DNA from: Symbiodinium natans
Taxonomy: Eukaryota; Sar; Dinophyceae; Suessiales; Symbiodiniaceae
NCBI GenBank assembly: GCA_905221605.1
Contig: CAJNDS010002485.1
Location: 340,001-397,516 of the forward strand
Reading direction: 5' to 3'
DNA length: 57,516 nucleotides
This document shows positions 23,110-33,826 of the stretch, in pieces (position 1 is the first letter of the stretch; each line of letters starts with the position of its first letter). A model generated the notes under the pieces. The model ran no database searches, was not told the origin of the DNA, and was given only the letters and a program-made list of their open reading frames with translations. A program made the translations under genes and the position numbers.

Positions 23110-23130
23110 CCGTTACCTTTGTGGCTCAAG
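23110..23130 (+). other. Possible relic of the dinoflagellate spliced-leader sequence
   Basis: This 21-nt stretch matches 17 of 21 positions of the DinoSL core as I remember it, including the full 3' part TGGCTCAAG. It is not followed by GT, so it is not an SL RNA gene; a retroposed mRNA 5' end would be the source. The stretch 22738-23370 has no clear gene. Confidence 0.3.
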
Positions 23131-23933
23131 ATGGCCACTAACGACCTGTGGCAAGAAGGAAAAGGTAGTTCCGTGCCCCTGAGGGTTTGGTGTTTTGGGT
23201 TGGTGCCCTGTTGCTTAGTCAAGGGTAACCCTTACTCCTTCCCTCTTCCCTTGGTTATTCTCCGCTTTCTGTTTGTGAAATTTAGAGGAATAAAAGTTAG
23301 GGTTGCCTTTGGGGTGAGAGCTGGTTTCTTTTCTCTCCCTGTTTGCTTGCCCCCCCGTACCCTAAACCCTAAACTGCCCTAAACCCTAAACCCAAGGCTT
23401 CGACTAGATGTTAGGGCTGGGTCGAGGCAACCGATGCGCAGTCTTAACATTTTTAAAGTTTAGGGTTTAGGGTTTCGGGTTTGGGGTTTAGGGTTTAGGG
23501 TTTAGGGTTTAGGTTTAGGGTCTGACACCAACACAAGATTTCCCAACCTATGGTCCGGTAGAGTCTGGAAAAAGGAGGACTCGATGTTTCTCTTTCCATC
23601 TTGCTCCTAAGAACTCCGAGATCCGCCGGGGACGAGGTCACGACCTTTTCTCGAGAAAGCCCTACCTGCAATATCTGCAAACCGAACGGTCCAGTGTTTC
23701 TAGTAGAGTTTAAGCTTTCGGGTGCCCCTCCATCACCTCAATCCTAAACCCGAAACCCCAAACCCCTAAACCCTCAACCCCTAAACCGCTAAACCCTAAC
23801 CCCTAAACCCAAGCGATTAGGTTTCGAGCTTGAGATATTTGGAGGAGCTACTGGAAGTGAGACCGTAGCAAGGCCTGCAAAAGCAGGAGCCCCAGCGATT
23901 CCAGCAGAGAAGCACATGCCTTGCAAGCCCTTA

Positions 23934-24245
23934 AACCCTAAACCCTAAACCCTAAACCCTAAACCCTAAACCCTAAACCCTAAACCCTAAACCCTAAACC
24001 CTAAACCTAAACCCTACACCTTAAGCCCTAAATCATGATAGTAGCTTCCTGCAGCCTTGCCACGGGTCTTGCCAGCAGCAGCAGACCAGCTGCCACTTGG
24101 AAGCAAGCCCTCGCCATTGTGCCCCTGCTAGCAAGAGGCCCTATCGGCTCCAGGCCTTAAGGTTTGGGGTTTAGGGTTTAGGGTTTAGGGTTTAGGGTTT
24201 AGGGTTTAGGGTTTAGGGTTTAGGGTTTAGGGTTTAGGGTTTAGG
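23934..24245. repeat. CCCTAAA and TTTAGGG arrays flanking a signal-peptide exon
   Basis: CCCTAAA run 23934-24005 and TTTAGGG run 24160-24245, on either side of the exon at 24035-24124. The second array begins, on the minus strand, directly after the donor of the 24252-24304 candidate exon. Confidence 0.85.
24035..24124 (-). CDS. Signal-peptide exon of a third copy, or first exon of gene II
   Basis: Aligns with the gene I first exon. ATG at 24117 opens MARACFQVAAGLLLLARPVA against [20 protein letters not shown]; seven codons differ only synonymously. Both are preceded by an acceptor and GGGC(A/G)CA. The exon ends near 24035 at a possible GA donor. Confidence 0.5.
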
Positions 24246-24251
24246 GCTTAC

Positions 24252-24304
24252 CGGTTGGAGAGCGCCAAGCATTTTGCAACCCCAAAGACAGGTCAACACC
24301 ACGG
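24252..24304 (-). CDS. Candidate exon with canonical borders
   Basis: Acceptor TTCCCCACAG, open frame VVLTCLWGCKMLGALQP, donor GTAAGC leading directly into CCCTAAA-type repeat. May be the 5' leader of the signal-peptide gene or part of another gene. Confidence 0.4.
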
Positions 24305-25086
24305 CTGTGGGGAACCAACGGTCAACTCAGCACTCCTCAGGCCTGGTATCGGGGGAGTTGTCGAGTTTAGGGTTTAGGGTTTAGGGTTTAGGGTTTAGGG
24401 TTTAGGGTTTAGGGTTGGGAGTTGTCGGGTTTGGTGTTCGAGTTTTGGCCTAACATGGCAATGGGCATTTCCGGGGTCCCCCTTTTATACCCCAAATAGA
24501 ATCGAATCCCGTGAAAGCCCCAAAAAGGGTACCCGCCCCAATTTTCGGGAACCCCCCGCACATCTTGCCTGATCTGCGACACATTCTATAAGGGCGTTTG
24601 CGAAAAAAAAGGGAAACCCTAATATAAACCCCAAAATAGCCATATATAAAACATCGTAAACCTCCAGAGCCCTAAACCCTAAACCCTAAACCCTAAACCC
24701 TAAACCCTCTAGGCTGTCGGAAACCCTTCATCAAAATGCCCACAACGCCCTCAGCGCTGTCCGAACCCTAGGATGGCCCGACCCCTGACAAAGCTCTGCA
24801 GCTCCAAGGAGACTCAAGGGGTTTAGGGTTTAGGGTTTAGGGTTTAGGGTTTAGGGTTTCGGGTTTAGGGTTTTTAGAGGTTTAGGGTTTTTAGAGGTTT
24901 AGGGTTGAGGGTTTGGGGTTTTGGGGTTTTGGGGTTTGGGGCTTTGGGGTTTGGGGTTTAGGGCTTGGGGTTTGGGGTTTAGGGTTCAGGGTTTAGGGTT
25001 TAGGGTTTAGGGTTTAGGGTTTAGGGCTCAGGGTTTAGGGTTCAGGGCTCTGTCCCCCGGGCCGCCCCCGGGCCTCCCGGAGGAAG

Positions 25087-26579
25087 GCGCCAAGTGAAGT
25101 TGGAGGAAGTTCGGTCCAGAAAAAACTCCAGGAGTGCTTGGAGGTTCAGGGTTTGGATTACAAGGGCTTGCGGTTTAGGGTTTAGGGTTTAGGGTTTGGG
25201 GTTTAGGGTTTAGGGCTTAGGGCTTAGGGCTTAGGGCTTAGGGGTTAGTGCCTAAGCTCAGGGTGCAGGAATGCGGCTGCAAATCGAGCCCCATACCCCG
25301 CAACCCTGAAACAGCCTGAAACCTCGCCTGCTGCCCATGCAAATGCAAGTCTTTTAACCCTAAAACCATAAACCCTAAGACCCTAAGACCCGAAAACACT
25401 AAACCCTGGAACCCTGGAACCCTAAAACCCTAAAACCCTGGAACCCTAAAACCCGAAAACCGTAAACCCTAAACCCCAAACCTCACATGTTTCGCGGCTT
25501 AAGGACTCGGAGCGCTCATGCCTTGTTATGAAGCCCGAAGCCAGCCCTGAACCCTCAACCCTAAACCCTTAAGGACCGAAACCCTCAACCCAAAACCCTT
25601 ATAAACCCTAAACCCTAAACCCTTAAGGCCCTAAACCGCTAAACCCTGAACCCCGAAGCCCTGAAAGGCCAAAAGAGGCCAGAATTAATGGCTAAGATCC
25701 TTCTGCCCCAAGTACATACTGCAAAAGTACCATAATCCTTCTGTAGGAAACCCCCAAAAGGCCACATTCTCTGAAACCACCATGATCATTCCACCGAGAA
25801 CTTCCAAGCAGATTTCTGAGGGGAAGGGCAGCAACACACATGAGCACCCATGGCCACAGCTCTTTTTGTTGCGGTGGCGAGTTCTACCCTATACACCCTA
25901 AACCCAACTGGGTTTTAGGGCCATAGGGTTTTGGGGTAAAAGGCTCAAACTCAAGACCCACAAGTGGCCCACAAGCCTAGGATGGTTCAAGCCTGCTGGG
26001 CTCTTCGCTGTTACCATATACCCTAAACCCTAAACCCTAACCCTAAACCCTAAACCCTAAACCCTAAACCCTAAACCTGCGCCCTGAACAGCTTGAACCC
26101 TCGCGTCGGACGAACAACCCTCTGCGCGGATTTGCTCTCTCACTGCCGCCGGCGTCAAAACTTCTTCCTGCGAGGCTTTGTGGGTGGCTTAGGGCTTACA
26201 AGGTTTGTAGGGTTCAGGGTTTAGGGTTTAGGGTTTAGGGTTTAGGGTTTAGGGTTTAGGGTTTAGGGCTTAGGGCTTAGGGTTTAGGGTTTAGGGTTTA
26301 GGGTTTAGGGGGTAGGGGGTTTAGGGCTTAGGGCTGCGCTTGTCGGAGCTTTCTAGGAATCGGGTGCAGGTCAAACACTTGACTTCAAGTGCCTCCCTTT
26401 CCTTTGGAGAAAAGGCACGCGCATTCCGGATTTTGACGCGAGACCATAAACCCCCTAAAGCCGTTGAGCCCAAACCCTAAACCCTAAACCCTAAACCCTA
26501 AACCCTAAACCCTCGAGCCAAGCTCGAGTCCGGATCTGGGCCAGCCTGCAACATTCGGGTCGGAGAAGATGCCACTTAA
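25087..26579 (+). CDS. Seven-exon plus-strand model, unknown product
   Basis: Exons: 25087-25143 (APSEVGGSSVQKKLQECLE), 25269-25307 (ECGCKSSPIPRNP), possibly 25504-25539 (DSERSCLVMKPE), 25713-25876 (e.g. TFSETTMIIPPRTSKQISEG, PWPQLFLLR), 25943-26009 (LKLKTHKWPTSLGWFKPAG), 26092-26169 (LEPSRRTNNPLRGFALSLP), 26357-26437 (GQTLDFKCLPFLWRKGTRI), 26523-26579 (LESGSGPACNIRVGEDAT, TAA). All junction phases agree; donors are GT, GA and GC (three are GCGAG). Nearly every intron contains telomere-like repeats. The true start lies upstream; a small ATG exon near 24738 is possible. No domain recognised. Confidence 0.45.
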
Positions 26580-26710
26580 GTCCTACCGCTACTTAGGAGG
26601 TTCATGGTGCTTATTAACCAACCATGTTCACTGTTTAGGGTTTAGGGTTTAGGGTTTAGGGTTTGGGGTTTGGGGTTTAGGGTTTAGGGTTTCGGGTGTA
26701 GGGTTTCAGG

Positions 26711-26908
26711 TCGGAGGTTCCTGGTACTTATGAACCAAGTAAAACTGTACTTACAACCCACTTAGAAGCCCCTGAAGTGCCTAATAGTTTAGGGATTAGG
26801 GTTCAGGGTTTGGGGTTTAGGGTCTAGGGTTTGGGGTTTAGGGAATATGCTTAGAAGTACAGCTATAAGGACAGTGAAAGTTGGTGAATAAGTACCATGA
26901 ACCTCCAA
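26711..26908. mobile_element. MITE family D, copy with telomere-like repeats inside
   Basis: Left end TCGGAGGTTCCTGGTACTTA and right end ...AAGTACCATGAACCTCCAAG are inverted repeats matching the element at 55825-55963; the middle holds degenerate TTTAGGG units (about 26785-26845). A solo left end lies at about 26596-26634. Confidence 0.65.
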
Positions 26909-27231
26909 GTACTGTTTGGGATGGTGCCCCTTATGCGAACAGCCCTTAGTAGGGATTATACTGGGGGGGAGGGGGGGTGAAGGGGGGTACTGTTAGTAGA
27001 AGGGGAAAAATCGCGCGGCTCAACCCTAAACCCTAAACCCTAAACTCTGGACCCTGAACCCTGGACCCTGGACCCTCGGCGGGGAACATCCCAAGCTGTT
27101 GTCTCTAGCGAAGAAGACGCGTGTCGGCGAAGAATTGAGGGCGTTTTTTTAATTGTTTTTTTACATGCAGGCTGCTTGACTTTTAGGGTTTAGGGTTTAG
27201 GGTTTGGGGTGTAGGGTTTAGGGTTTAGGGC

Positions 27232-27844
27232 TTAGGGCTGCTCAACTTTACGAGCTATGCTTCTCATCGTAAAGCTAATTCTGCTACAACCGATACAGCT
27301 TCTGCGTCTATGCTCTACATCCCTGAGAACCACATGAAAGGTACTACTTGTTTATACTCCCTTGGGCTTTGCATAAATCAAAAGCAAAGAATAGTTCCTA
27401 AGGGGGCTTTAGTCTGTGCGAACCGGAACCAAAAACCTAAACCCAGGACCCCAAACCCTGAACCCTGAAGCATAAACCCTAAACCCTAAACCCTAAACCC
27501 CAAACCCTGAACCCTGAACCCTAAACCCCAGACCTGAGCGGAAGCTCCTTGGAGTGCTTTGAAGCACGTTGAGTGATGCGAAGGGTTTAGGGTTTAGGGT
27601 TTAGGGTTAAGGGTTAAGGGTTAAGGGTTAAGGGTTAAGGGTTAAGGGTTTGGGGTTTAGGGTTTTCCATATGGTGATTTCTCTCAATGATGCTTGACCC
27701 TCCGGCTTGGGCCCGGAGCCTGGTGACGGTGAAGTGCGCCCGGAAGCGCACTTCGTAGAAGACGGCCAGTGGGGCCCTATGGATGCCTTTTGGGTTTGGG
27801 TTCCCAGCCTCTTGCCGGCCCCTTCCCCCTCTCATAGGGGTCAT
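27232..27844 (-). CDS. Three-exon minus-strand gene, unknown
   Basis: Exon 27844-27668 from ATG, 59 codons (HRAPLAVFYEVRFRAHFTVT, QAGGSSIIERNHHM), GA donor; exon 27556-27534 (HSKELPL), GT donor; exon 27280-27232 (ISFTMRSIARKVEQP), whose stop TAA lies in CCCTAAG. Phases agree. The second intron contains telomere-like repeat and a MITE of family J. The first exon is the strongest part. Confidence 0.45.
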
Positions 27845-28151
27845 GAGGCAGGGGCCTAAGCCTCTAGGTGTTGCAGAAGTATGGCTTCAGCCGCAAAACT
27901 GGCCTTGTGAACTTTATAAGCCCTGAAAACCTTACACTTAAAGACCCTTACATGGGGGTTTTCCGACATTAGGGGTACGCTTCTGGGGTACGGAACGGGA
28001 AGAATCCTACTACTTGGGGTCCATTTTAGGCGTCCCCGATTTTCGTAAACAACCAAATCCGCAACCCTAAACCCTAAACCCTAAACCCTAAACCCTAAAC
28101 CCTAAACCCTGAACCCTGAACCCTAAACCTGCAACACAGATTCTCTGCCAG

Positions 28152-28812
28152 CGGTCCCGGAGGCTGCTCGCTTCTCTCGCTCCTGGGACCGAGCACCAAA
28201 CTTTTCGGGTAAGCATTTAGGGTTTAGGGTTTAGGGTTTAGGGTTTAGGGTTTAGGGTTTAGGGTTTAGGGTTTAGGGTTTAGGGTTTAGGGTTTAGGGC
28301 TTTTGGCGCGTTGGGTTTGGGGTTGCAGCTTGGGGCGGAAGGCTTTGGACTTAAGGTGCAGGTTTGTTCAAGGGTGTTTGATGGGATTTTTACCTCCCCC
28401 CCCCCAGGGGGCAAGACGAGGGTGGGTAGGAGGAGGTCCTCTCATGGCAGGTGTGTCGAAATGGGGGGGGGGGGGGTGGCCGTGCGGGACATAAAGGGGA
28501 GCACAAATTGGGCTTTCAGTCTGATGAGCTTTCCTAAACCCTAAACCCTAAACCCTAAACCCTAAACCCTAAACCCTAAACCCTAAACCCTAAACCCTAA
28601 ACCCGTGGGGGTTGTGGGGGGGGGGGGAGGTTATAATGTTGAGATCCTCGAGGAGAAGACAAAGTTCATCGCATTTTGGGTTTCGGGCTTGGGTTGTTTC
28701 TTTGTAACGCTTGTGGTTTCAGGGCTCCGAAAAGCGAAGAAACTCTCTTGACACTACAGCCCATACAGGCTCAGCTCTACGAGCCCAGGGCTTTGTCTTC
28801 GAGGGGGTCTAG
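28152..28812 (+). CDS. Three-exon plus-strand model, unknown
   Basis: Exon 28152-28208 (SRRLLASLAPGTEHQTFR) lies between CTCTGCCAG and a canonical GTAAGC donor. Exon from 28329 (LGAEGFGLKVQVCSRVFDGI) stays open to about 28509 through Arg/Gly-rich sequence; its donor is unclear. Terminal exon 28723-28812 (GSEKRRNSLDTTAHTGSALR, TAG) follows CTTGTGGTTTCAG. The first intron is almost wholly a TTTAGGG array (28215-28299). Convergent with the next gene. Confidence 0.45.
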
Positions 28813-28912
28813 GGCTTCTAGGGTTGCGGGTGGTGGAATGCCCGAATCCCTGAACCCTAAACCCTAAACCCGAAATCCTAAACCCTAAACCCGAGACCCT
28901 AGACCCGAGACC

Positions 28913-29532
28913 CTAGACCAGTGAGCACGTAATGACGTGACCGCACGCCCCACTTCCTAGGCCCTAAGCCCTTACTTGTCAGCCCTATCAACCCACCTAG
29001 GCAAAAAAAAAAAAAAAAACTAAACTTCCAACCCTGAAGCCTGAAGCCTGAACCCTGAACCCTGAACCCTGAACCCTAAACCCTAAACCCTAAACCCTAA
29101 ACCCTAAACCCTAAACCTCCCCATTGTGGCAAGTGGCAGCTTGCCGCACACGGTCGGGACCCGACCAAAGCCTTGCCAGGCAACACGTAGGGCTGTGGGG
29201 CTGGGTCTAGGAGTTTAGGGTTTTGGGTTTAGGGTTTAGGGTTTAGGAAATTGGGGGTTTGGGGGAGTTTAGGGTTTGGAGGGTTTAGGGGGTTTAGGGG
29301 GTTCAGGGGGGTTAAGGGGGTTTAGGGGGGTTTAGGGGGTTAGGGGGTTTAGGGCTTCAGGGCTTGAAGTTTTAGAGTCTAAGGCTTCGGGGCTTTAGGG
29401 TTTGGGGCCTATGGGCTTTCGGGGTTTGGGTGTAGGGAACTCGGCGCAGCAGCGAAGTTTCGGGCGCGCATGGTGCGCAAGAGGTTTCACCTCGAACCCT
29501 AAACACGACGGTTTCCCCGGGGCGGGGGCCAT
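28913..29532 (-). CDS. Four-exon minus-strand gene of about 76 residues, unknown
   Basis: Exon 29532-29443 from ATG (MAPAPGKPSCLGFEVKPLAH), GA donor; 29192-29117 (PYVLPGKALVGSRPCAASCH) after CCCCACAG, with donor GTTTAG that begins the telomere-like array; 28996-28976 (GLIGLT) after a T tract and CCTAG, donor GTAAGG; 28956-28913 (SGACGHVITCSLV, TAG). All phases fit. Cys-rich; no family recognised. Confidence 0.45.
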
Positions 29533-29765
29533 GGCCCTAACCCCTAACCCCTAACCCCTAAACCCTAAGCCCTAAATTTAAAGCCTAAACCCTGAACCCT
29601 CAACCCTGATTCCTAAACCCCAAACGCCAAACCCTAAACCCTAAACCTCAAACCCTAAACCCTAAACCCTGAACCCTAAACCCTACCTGACCCTGCCATT
29701 CGCCTCCAAACTCCTTCAGTCAAGGCCTTGCGGGATTCAGGGTGTTCCTGTATTGTGGGGTCCTT

Positions 29766-29904
29766 TACTCCTGATTGCTTAAGAAGCCCCCCTCAAAAAA
29801 TGAAGAAAATAATAAAACAATAAAAACACATGCAAAAGCTTCCCTATAAGGGTAATAAGGGGAATATTTGTTTTCCGTTTTTGGGGGTTCTTAAGCAAGT
29901 AGTA
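29766..29904. mobile_element. MITE family A, second complete copy
   Basis: Ends TACTCCTGATTGCTTAAGAAG and GTTCTTAAGCAAGTAGTA, diverged centre, TA at each edge. It follows directly an open plus-strand segment (about 29735-29765, SRPCGIQGVPVLWG) that may be an exon. Confidence 0.75.
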
Positions 29905-30061
29905 GATTATGAGGGAATCCCACTATTTGGAGTCTGTATTCAGGGTCCCTGGTTTTCGTAAACGCCCATTTCTGAAGCTTTGGGGTTTAGGGCTTTGACA
30001 CGCAAACTAACCCTAAACCCTAAACCCTAAACACCTAAACCCCCAAACTACGAAAAACAAC

Positions 30062-30314
30062 ATGCGCTGTAACACTGCTGGGCCTCATCAGGACCAGGAA
30101 GCAAAACAGCGAGATCGAACCTTGCGGCTCCGAATGTTGAGAATGGGTTTAGGGCTTAGGGCTTAGGGTTTAGGGTTTGGGGTTTGGGGTTTAGGGTTTA
30201 GGGTTTAGGGTTTGGGGTTTAGGGTTTAGGGTTTAGGGTTTAGGGTTTAGAGCTTCTTGGGTGCTTGACATCGGTATCCTGGCTTTCTGGGACCGAAGGA
30301 ACTCTGAGCCCTAA
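30062..30314 (+). CDS. Two-exon plus-strand model
   Basis: ATG exon 30062-30108 (MRCNTAGPHQDQEAK) with GC donor GCGAGA; exon 30251-30314 (SWVLDIGILAFWDRRNSEP) whose acceptor is the last TTTAG of the array and whose stop TAA lies in CCCTAAA. Phases fit (CA + A). Short; needs transcript support. Confidence 0.35.
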
Positions 30315-30803
30315 ACCCTAAACCCTAAATTTTGAAGCCTAAACCCTAAACCCTAAACCCTAAACCCTAAACCCTAAACCCTAAACCCTAAACCCTAAAC
30401 CCTAAACCCTAAACCCTAAACCCTAAACCCTAAACTAGTAGGCTTAGGGTCTCCAGGCTTAAGGCTTCAGGCCTCATCGGCTTCCGGGATGGTTTATTGC
30501 GAGGGTTTAGGGTTGAGGGTTCAGGGTTCAGGGTTTAGGGTTCAGGGTTTAGGGTTTTCCCGGGTTTAGGGCTTAGGGTTTAGGGTTTAGGGTTTAGGGT
30601 TTAGGGGTTTCCCGGGTTTAGGGCTTCGGAATTGGGGTGCAGAGTGTAGGGTTTGGAGTTTAGGGTTCAGGGTTGGGAGTCGGGTTTAGGCGCTGGAGTC
30701 CATTGGCTTAGTAAAACAAAAAGAACCCTCCCAAGAAACCCTAAACCCTAAACCCTAAACCAGGGCTCCAAAAAATAGGCTTGGGAGTTGAAGGAAGTTT
30801 AGG

Positions 30804-30907
30804 TTGGGACGTTCCCCCTTATACTAACAGTCCTGAAAAGGCATTACAACGGGGGGGGGTACTATAATCCCTATTAAGAACCGTCAGTATAAGGGGGAAC
30901 GTCCCAA
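30804..30907. mobile_element. MITE family C, best copy, with 8-bp target duplication
   Basis: Terminal repeats TTGGGACGTTCCCCCTTATA and complement. AGTTTAGG occurs directly on both sides (30796-30803 and 30908-30915), an 8-bp duplication made of telomere-like sequence. Confidence 0.8.
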
Positions 30908-31024
30908 AGTTTAGGGTTCGAAGCCAGTGATGAAACCCTAAGCCCGTTAACCCTGAACCCTGCCAACCCGAAACCCTGAACCCTGCCAACCCGAAACCCT
31001 GCACCCTAAACCCTGAACCCTAAC

Positions 31025-31216
31025 CCCTGTCAACCCTAAACCCGATCTTGATTCCGCACACGAACTTTGGCCCTCGCCTTTCGTTACTCTGGAAGCCTGC
31101 GCCCCGTACCAGTAAGTGTCGATGGGGTTTAGGGTGTCAGGGTTTCCAGGGTGGCTAGGGTCAGGGACGCGCACTAGCAGCTCCGTGGGCCAGCAATCGC
31201 AGCTGGACCTACGCAA
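31025..31216 (-). CDS. Candidate exon, unknown
   Basis: Open minus frame with good composition (SSCDCWPTELLVRVPDPSHP, TYWYGAQASRVTKGEGQSSC), ending at telomere-like repeat. No ATG at the left edge of the frame, so it is probably an internal exon. From 31390 to 31640 on the plus strand another model overlaps nothing here. Confidence 0.4.
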
Positions 31217-31313
31217 TCCTAAACCCTGAACCCTTAACCCTAAACAGTAAACCCTAAACCCTAAACCCTGAACAGTAAACCCTAAACCCTAAACCCTAAA
31301 CATCGTCTTCGCC

Positions 31314-31610
31314 ATGGCTCACAAGAGGGAACGCGTGAGCACCCAGCCCAGCAAACCCGAAACCGCCCCTCTTCCACAATGTCTGGGCTACAGTTTAGGG
31401 TTTAGGGTTTAGGGTTTAGGGTTTAGGAGGTTTAAGGTTTAGGGTTTAGGGCTCCCTAACCCCACATGCGCCCCAACCTGGAGGGGTTGAATGGGTACTA
31501 TGTCCAGGCCTTGAGGAGTGTAGGGCTTGGGGTTTAGGCTTTTAACCCGAAACGACCCTAGTTCTTTCCCCTGGCTAGGTCCTCTTCAATCCTCTGAGTT
31601 TAGGGCTTAG
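31314..31610 (+). CDS. Three-exon plus-strand model
   Basis: ATG exon 31314-31392 (MAHKRERVSTQPSKPETAPL) ends where the TTTAGGG array begins (A|GTTTAGGG); 31484-31517 (VEWVLCPGLEE); 31562-31610 (SFPWLGPLQSSE, TAG within telomere-like sequence). Phases fit. About 54 residues, unknown. Confidence 0.4.
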
Positions 31611-31847
31611 GGCCCAGGGGTTTTGGTTCAGGGATTCGGGTTTAGGGTTCCTAAGCAACCTACTGAAGCAATGAGGGTGTAAGGCTCGGGGTTTTGCAGT
31701 CTTTCGGGGGAACAGAAGGGGGGGGGGGGGGGGGGTGGAGGCAGTAACGAAACCTACTGTATCCCCTTTAGAAGAGGAATGGGCCAAACTACCAGAACCC
31801 TAATTAAACTGTAATCCTAAACACGATCACATAGCCCGCAATCCTCA

Positions 31848-32183
31848 TCTTGCCATGTGGCCGATCAAGAGGTTCAACATCAAGGCCGGCAGGCCCTGTC
31901 GCGAAGGGTTTAGGGTTTAGAGTTTAGGGTTTAGGGCCTAGGGTGTTGCGGCACTTTGCGCTCGGGTTTAGGGCCTGAAGTTTGGAGTTATCGAAGGAAG
32001 GTACGTACTTTATGAAAACTTTTATATACGTTTACAGGGACTGTTGGGCCCTCTTGGGAACGAAGGGTGCCCCTGGCCGGTTTCGGGTTTAGGGTTTAGG
32101 GTTTAGGAAAGGGGGGGGGGTATAAGGACACCACCTCGGATTGCAGGGGTCAGAAGGCAGCCCGGTTCTCCAGAAGCCTATGA
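31848..32183 (+). CDS. Five-exon plus-strand mini-gene
   Basis: ATG exon 31848-31895 (MWPIKRFNIKAGRPCR), GA donor; 31942-31965 (GVAALCAR), donor GTTTAG; 31981-32000 (FGVIEG), donor GTACGT; 32038-32079 (DCWALLGTKGAPG) after GTTTACAG; 32147-32183 (GQKAARFSRSL, TGA) after GGATTGCAG. All phases agree and two acceptors are canonical, but the exons are 20-48 nt, so chance joining is a real risk. Confidence 0.35.
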
Positions 32184-32267
32184 GGGTTTAAGTTTTAGGG
32201 TTCAGGCCGAAATATCCACTTTAAAGCCGAACTCATAAATCCTAGGGCTCAGGGCTTAGGGTTAGGG

Positions 32268-32500
32268 TTTAGGGTTTAGGGTTTAGGGTTTAGGGTTTAG
32301 GGTTTAGGGTTTAGGGTTTAGGGTTTAGGGTTTAGGGTTTAGGGTTTAGGGTTTAGGGTTTAGGGTTTAGGGCTTAGGGCTTAGGGTTTAGGGTTTAGGG
32401 CTGAGGGCTTAGGGCTTAGGGCTTAGGGTTTAGGGTTTAGGGTTTAGGGTTTAGGGTTTAGGGTTTAGGGTTTAGGGTTTAGGGTTTAGGGTTTAGGGTC
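32268..32500. repeat. Long TTTAGGG array with a GGGCTTA block
   Basis: About 33 units; a central block carries GGGCTTA variants (about 32370-32430). Intergenic between the mini-gene and cassette copy 2. Confidence 0.9.
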
Positions 32501-33313
32501 TAGGGAGCCCGAACTCCTCAGCTAATCGACTCAGCCGGCACATGTCGAAGCTGCTGGCAACGAGGGCCGAGTCATTCCATGCCCTACGAGTCTAAGCCCT
32601 AAACCCTAAACCCTAACCCTCAACCCCAAGGTTTAGGGTTTAGGGTTTAGGCTTTAAGGTTTAGGAAGTTTAGGGATTAGGGTTAAGGATCCTACCACCC
32701 CAAAAATCCCTAAAGTACGAGACCCTGAAATGCTAAAGCCCTGAGAGCCCTAAAGCGCTAACCTACACCCTGAGCCCCTAAGCCCTAAACTGCTACAACG
32801 CTCAAAAGGAAGAAGAAAAAACACTAGAAGACGATTGGCCCGAAAGCATCGATTTGCCGTGTGTTGACTCTATGCACTTCACTCTATGCACTCGAACTGT
32901 ATGCACTTGGACAATTGTATGCACTTATATGGTTGCATACTCACTTGCATACTGCACTTGTATGCACTTCAACTGCGTGGCACTCAAGTGTGTTGACTTG
33001 AATGCCATGCACTTGTGGTCAACTCAATTAACGTCATTGGAAGTCAATACATCTGAAGTTAACGGACTTGAAGTCGGCATGTTTCAACTTAATGCGCTTG
33101 AGCAACTGTAAGAACTCACTTGTATGCACCCGACTCGGCTGTGCACGTCCAATCCACGCGAAGCCATGAAAGAAAAGACATAAATATCCAACGCGAGAGC
33201 CGTCAGCCAGGAGCATCATCGGCAGTAGCTCTGAAGTCCAAGCTCATAGTCCACGCGCCTTTCAGGAAGCTCCTTATGAAGGGTATAGATGTCACTCTAG
33301 GCAGTGCTGCAGA

Positions 33314-33826
33314 TCAGAGATTTGGGAGTCCGGTCTCGATGAGAAACAACTGTTCACCCTCCGAGAAGCAGCTGTAGTGGCCGAGGGCATACTTCCTCAC
33401 TTCCACGGTCTTCCTGCCCGCCATGATGAGGCGACTCCATGGATACTGGACGTTGAGACCGCAAAGCGACATACGCTGAATGGAGCTTCCCACGTGGGCT
33501 GGAAGCCTCAAGCTCCCAGCTCGCTCGACAGCTCCACCTGCTGTGGCAGAATCGCGTATGAAGTTCAAATCTGCCGTTGCTTTATTCTTGGAGTCACGCA
33601 GCGGGCCATAGATGTTCCTGCGCTCGTCATCTATGTGCACGCGTGAGAGATGCGCTCGCCATCCATGACCATGCCTTTGAATACTACCGCAGTCGCACAA
33701 AGGGCGCGACTTCCTACCACGCAGCGACATCCTACAATCACACAGAGAAGATGAGCTGCAAAAAACATCACATCTCGAGTCGATTGCCTTGCGATCAACC
33801 TGTTCAACTGAGAACAGCATGGCCAA
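33314..33826 (-). CDS. GPxR-repeat plus ASCH-like domain protein
   Basis: Open frame of 170 codons. About residues 53-95 read HGWRAHLSRVHIDDERRN and IYGPLRDSKNKATADLNFIR, matching a WRAH...GPxRxxKxxAxxDLxxIR repeat that I recall as frequent in dinoflagellate proteins. About residues 129-166 (YPWSRLIMAGRKTVEVRKYA, EGEQLFLIETG) look like the start of an ASCH/PUA-like RNA-binding domain, whose C-terminal half is not in frame after 33314 and may lie in another exon or be lost. It sits inside cassette copy 2. The first Met is a few codons inside the frame. Confidence 0.5.
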   Translation of the reverse strand: MAMLFSVEQVDRKAIDSRCDVFCSSSSLCDCRMSLRGRKSRPLCDCGSIQRHGHGWRAHLSRVHIDDERRNIYGPLRDSKNKATADLNFIRDSATAGGAVERAGSLRLPAHVGSSIQRMSLCGLNVQYPWSRLIMAGRKTVEVRKYALGHYSCFSEGEQLFLIETGLPNL

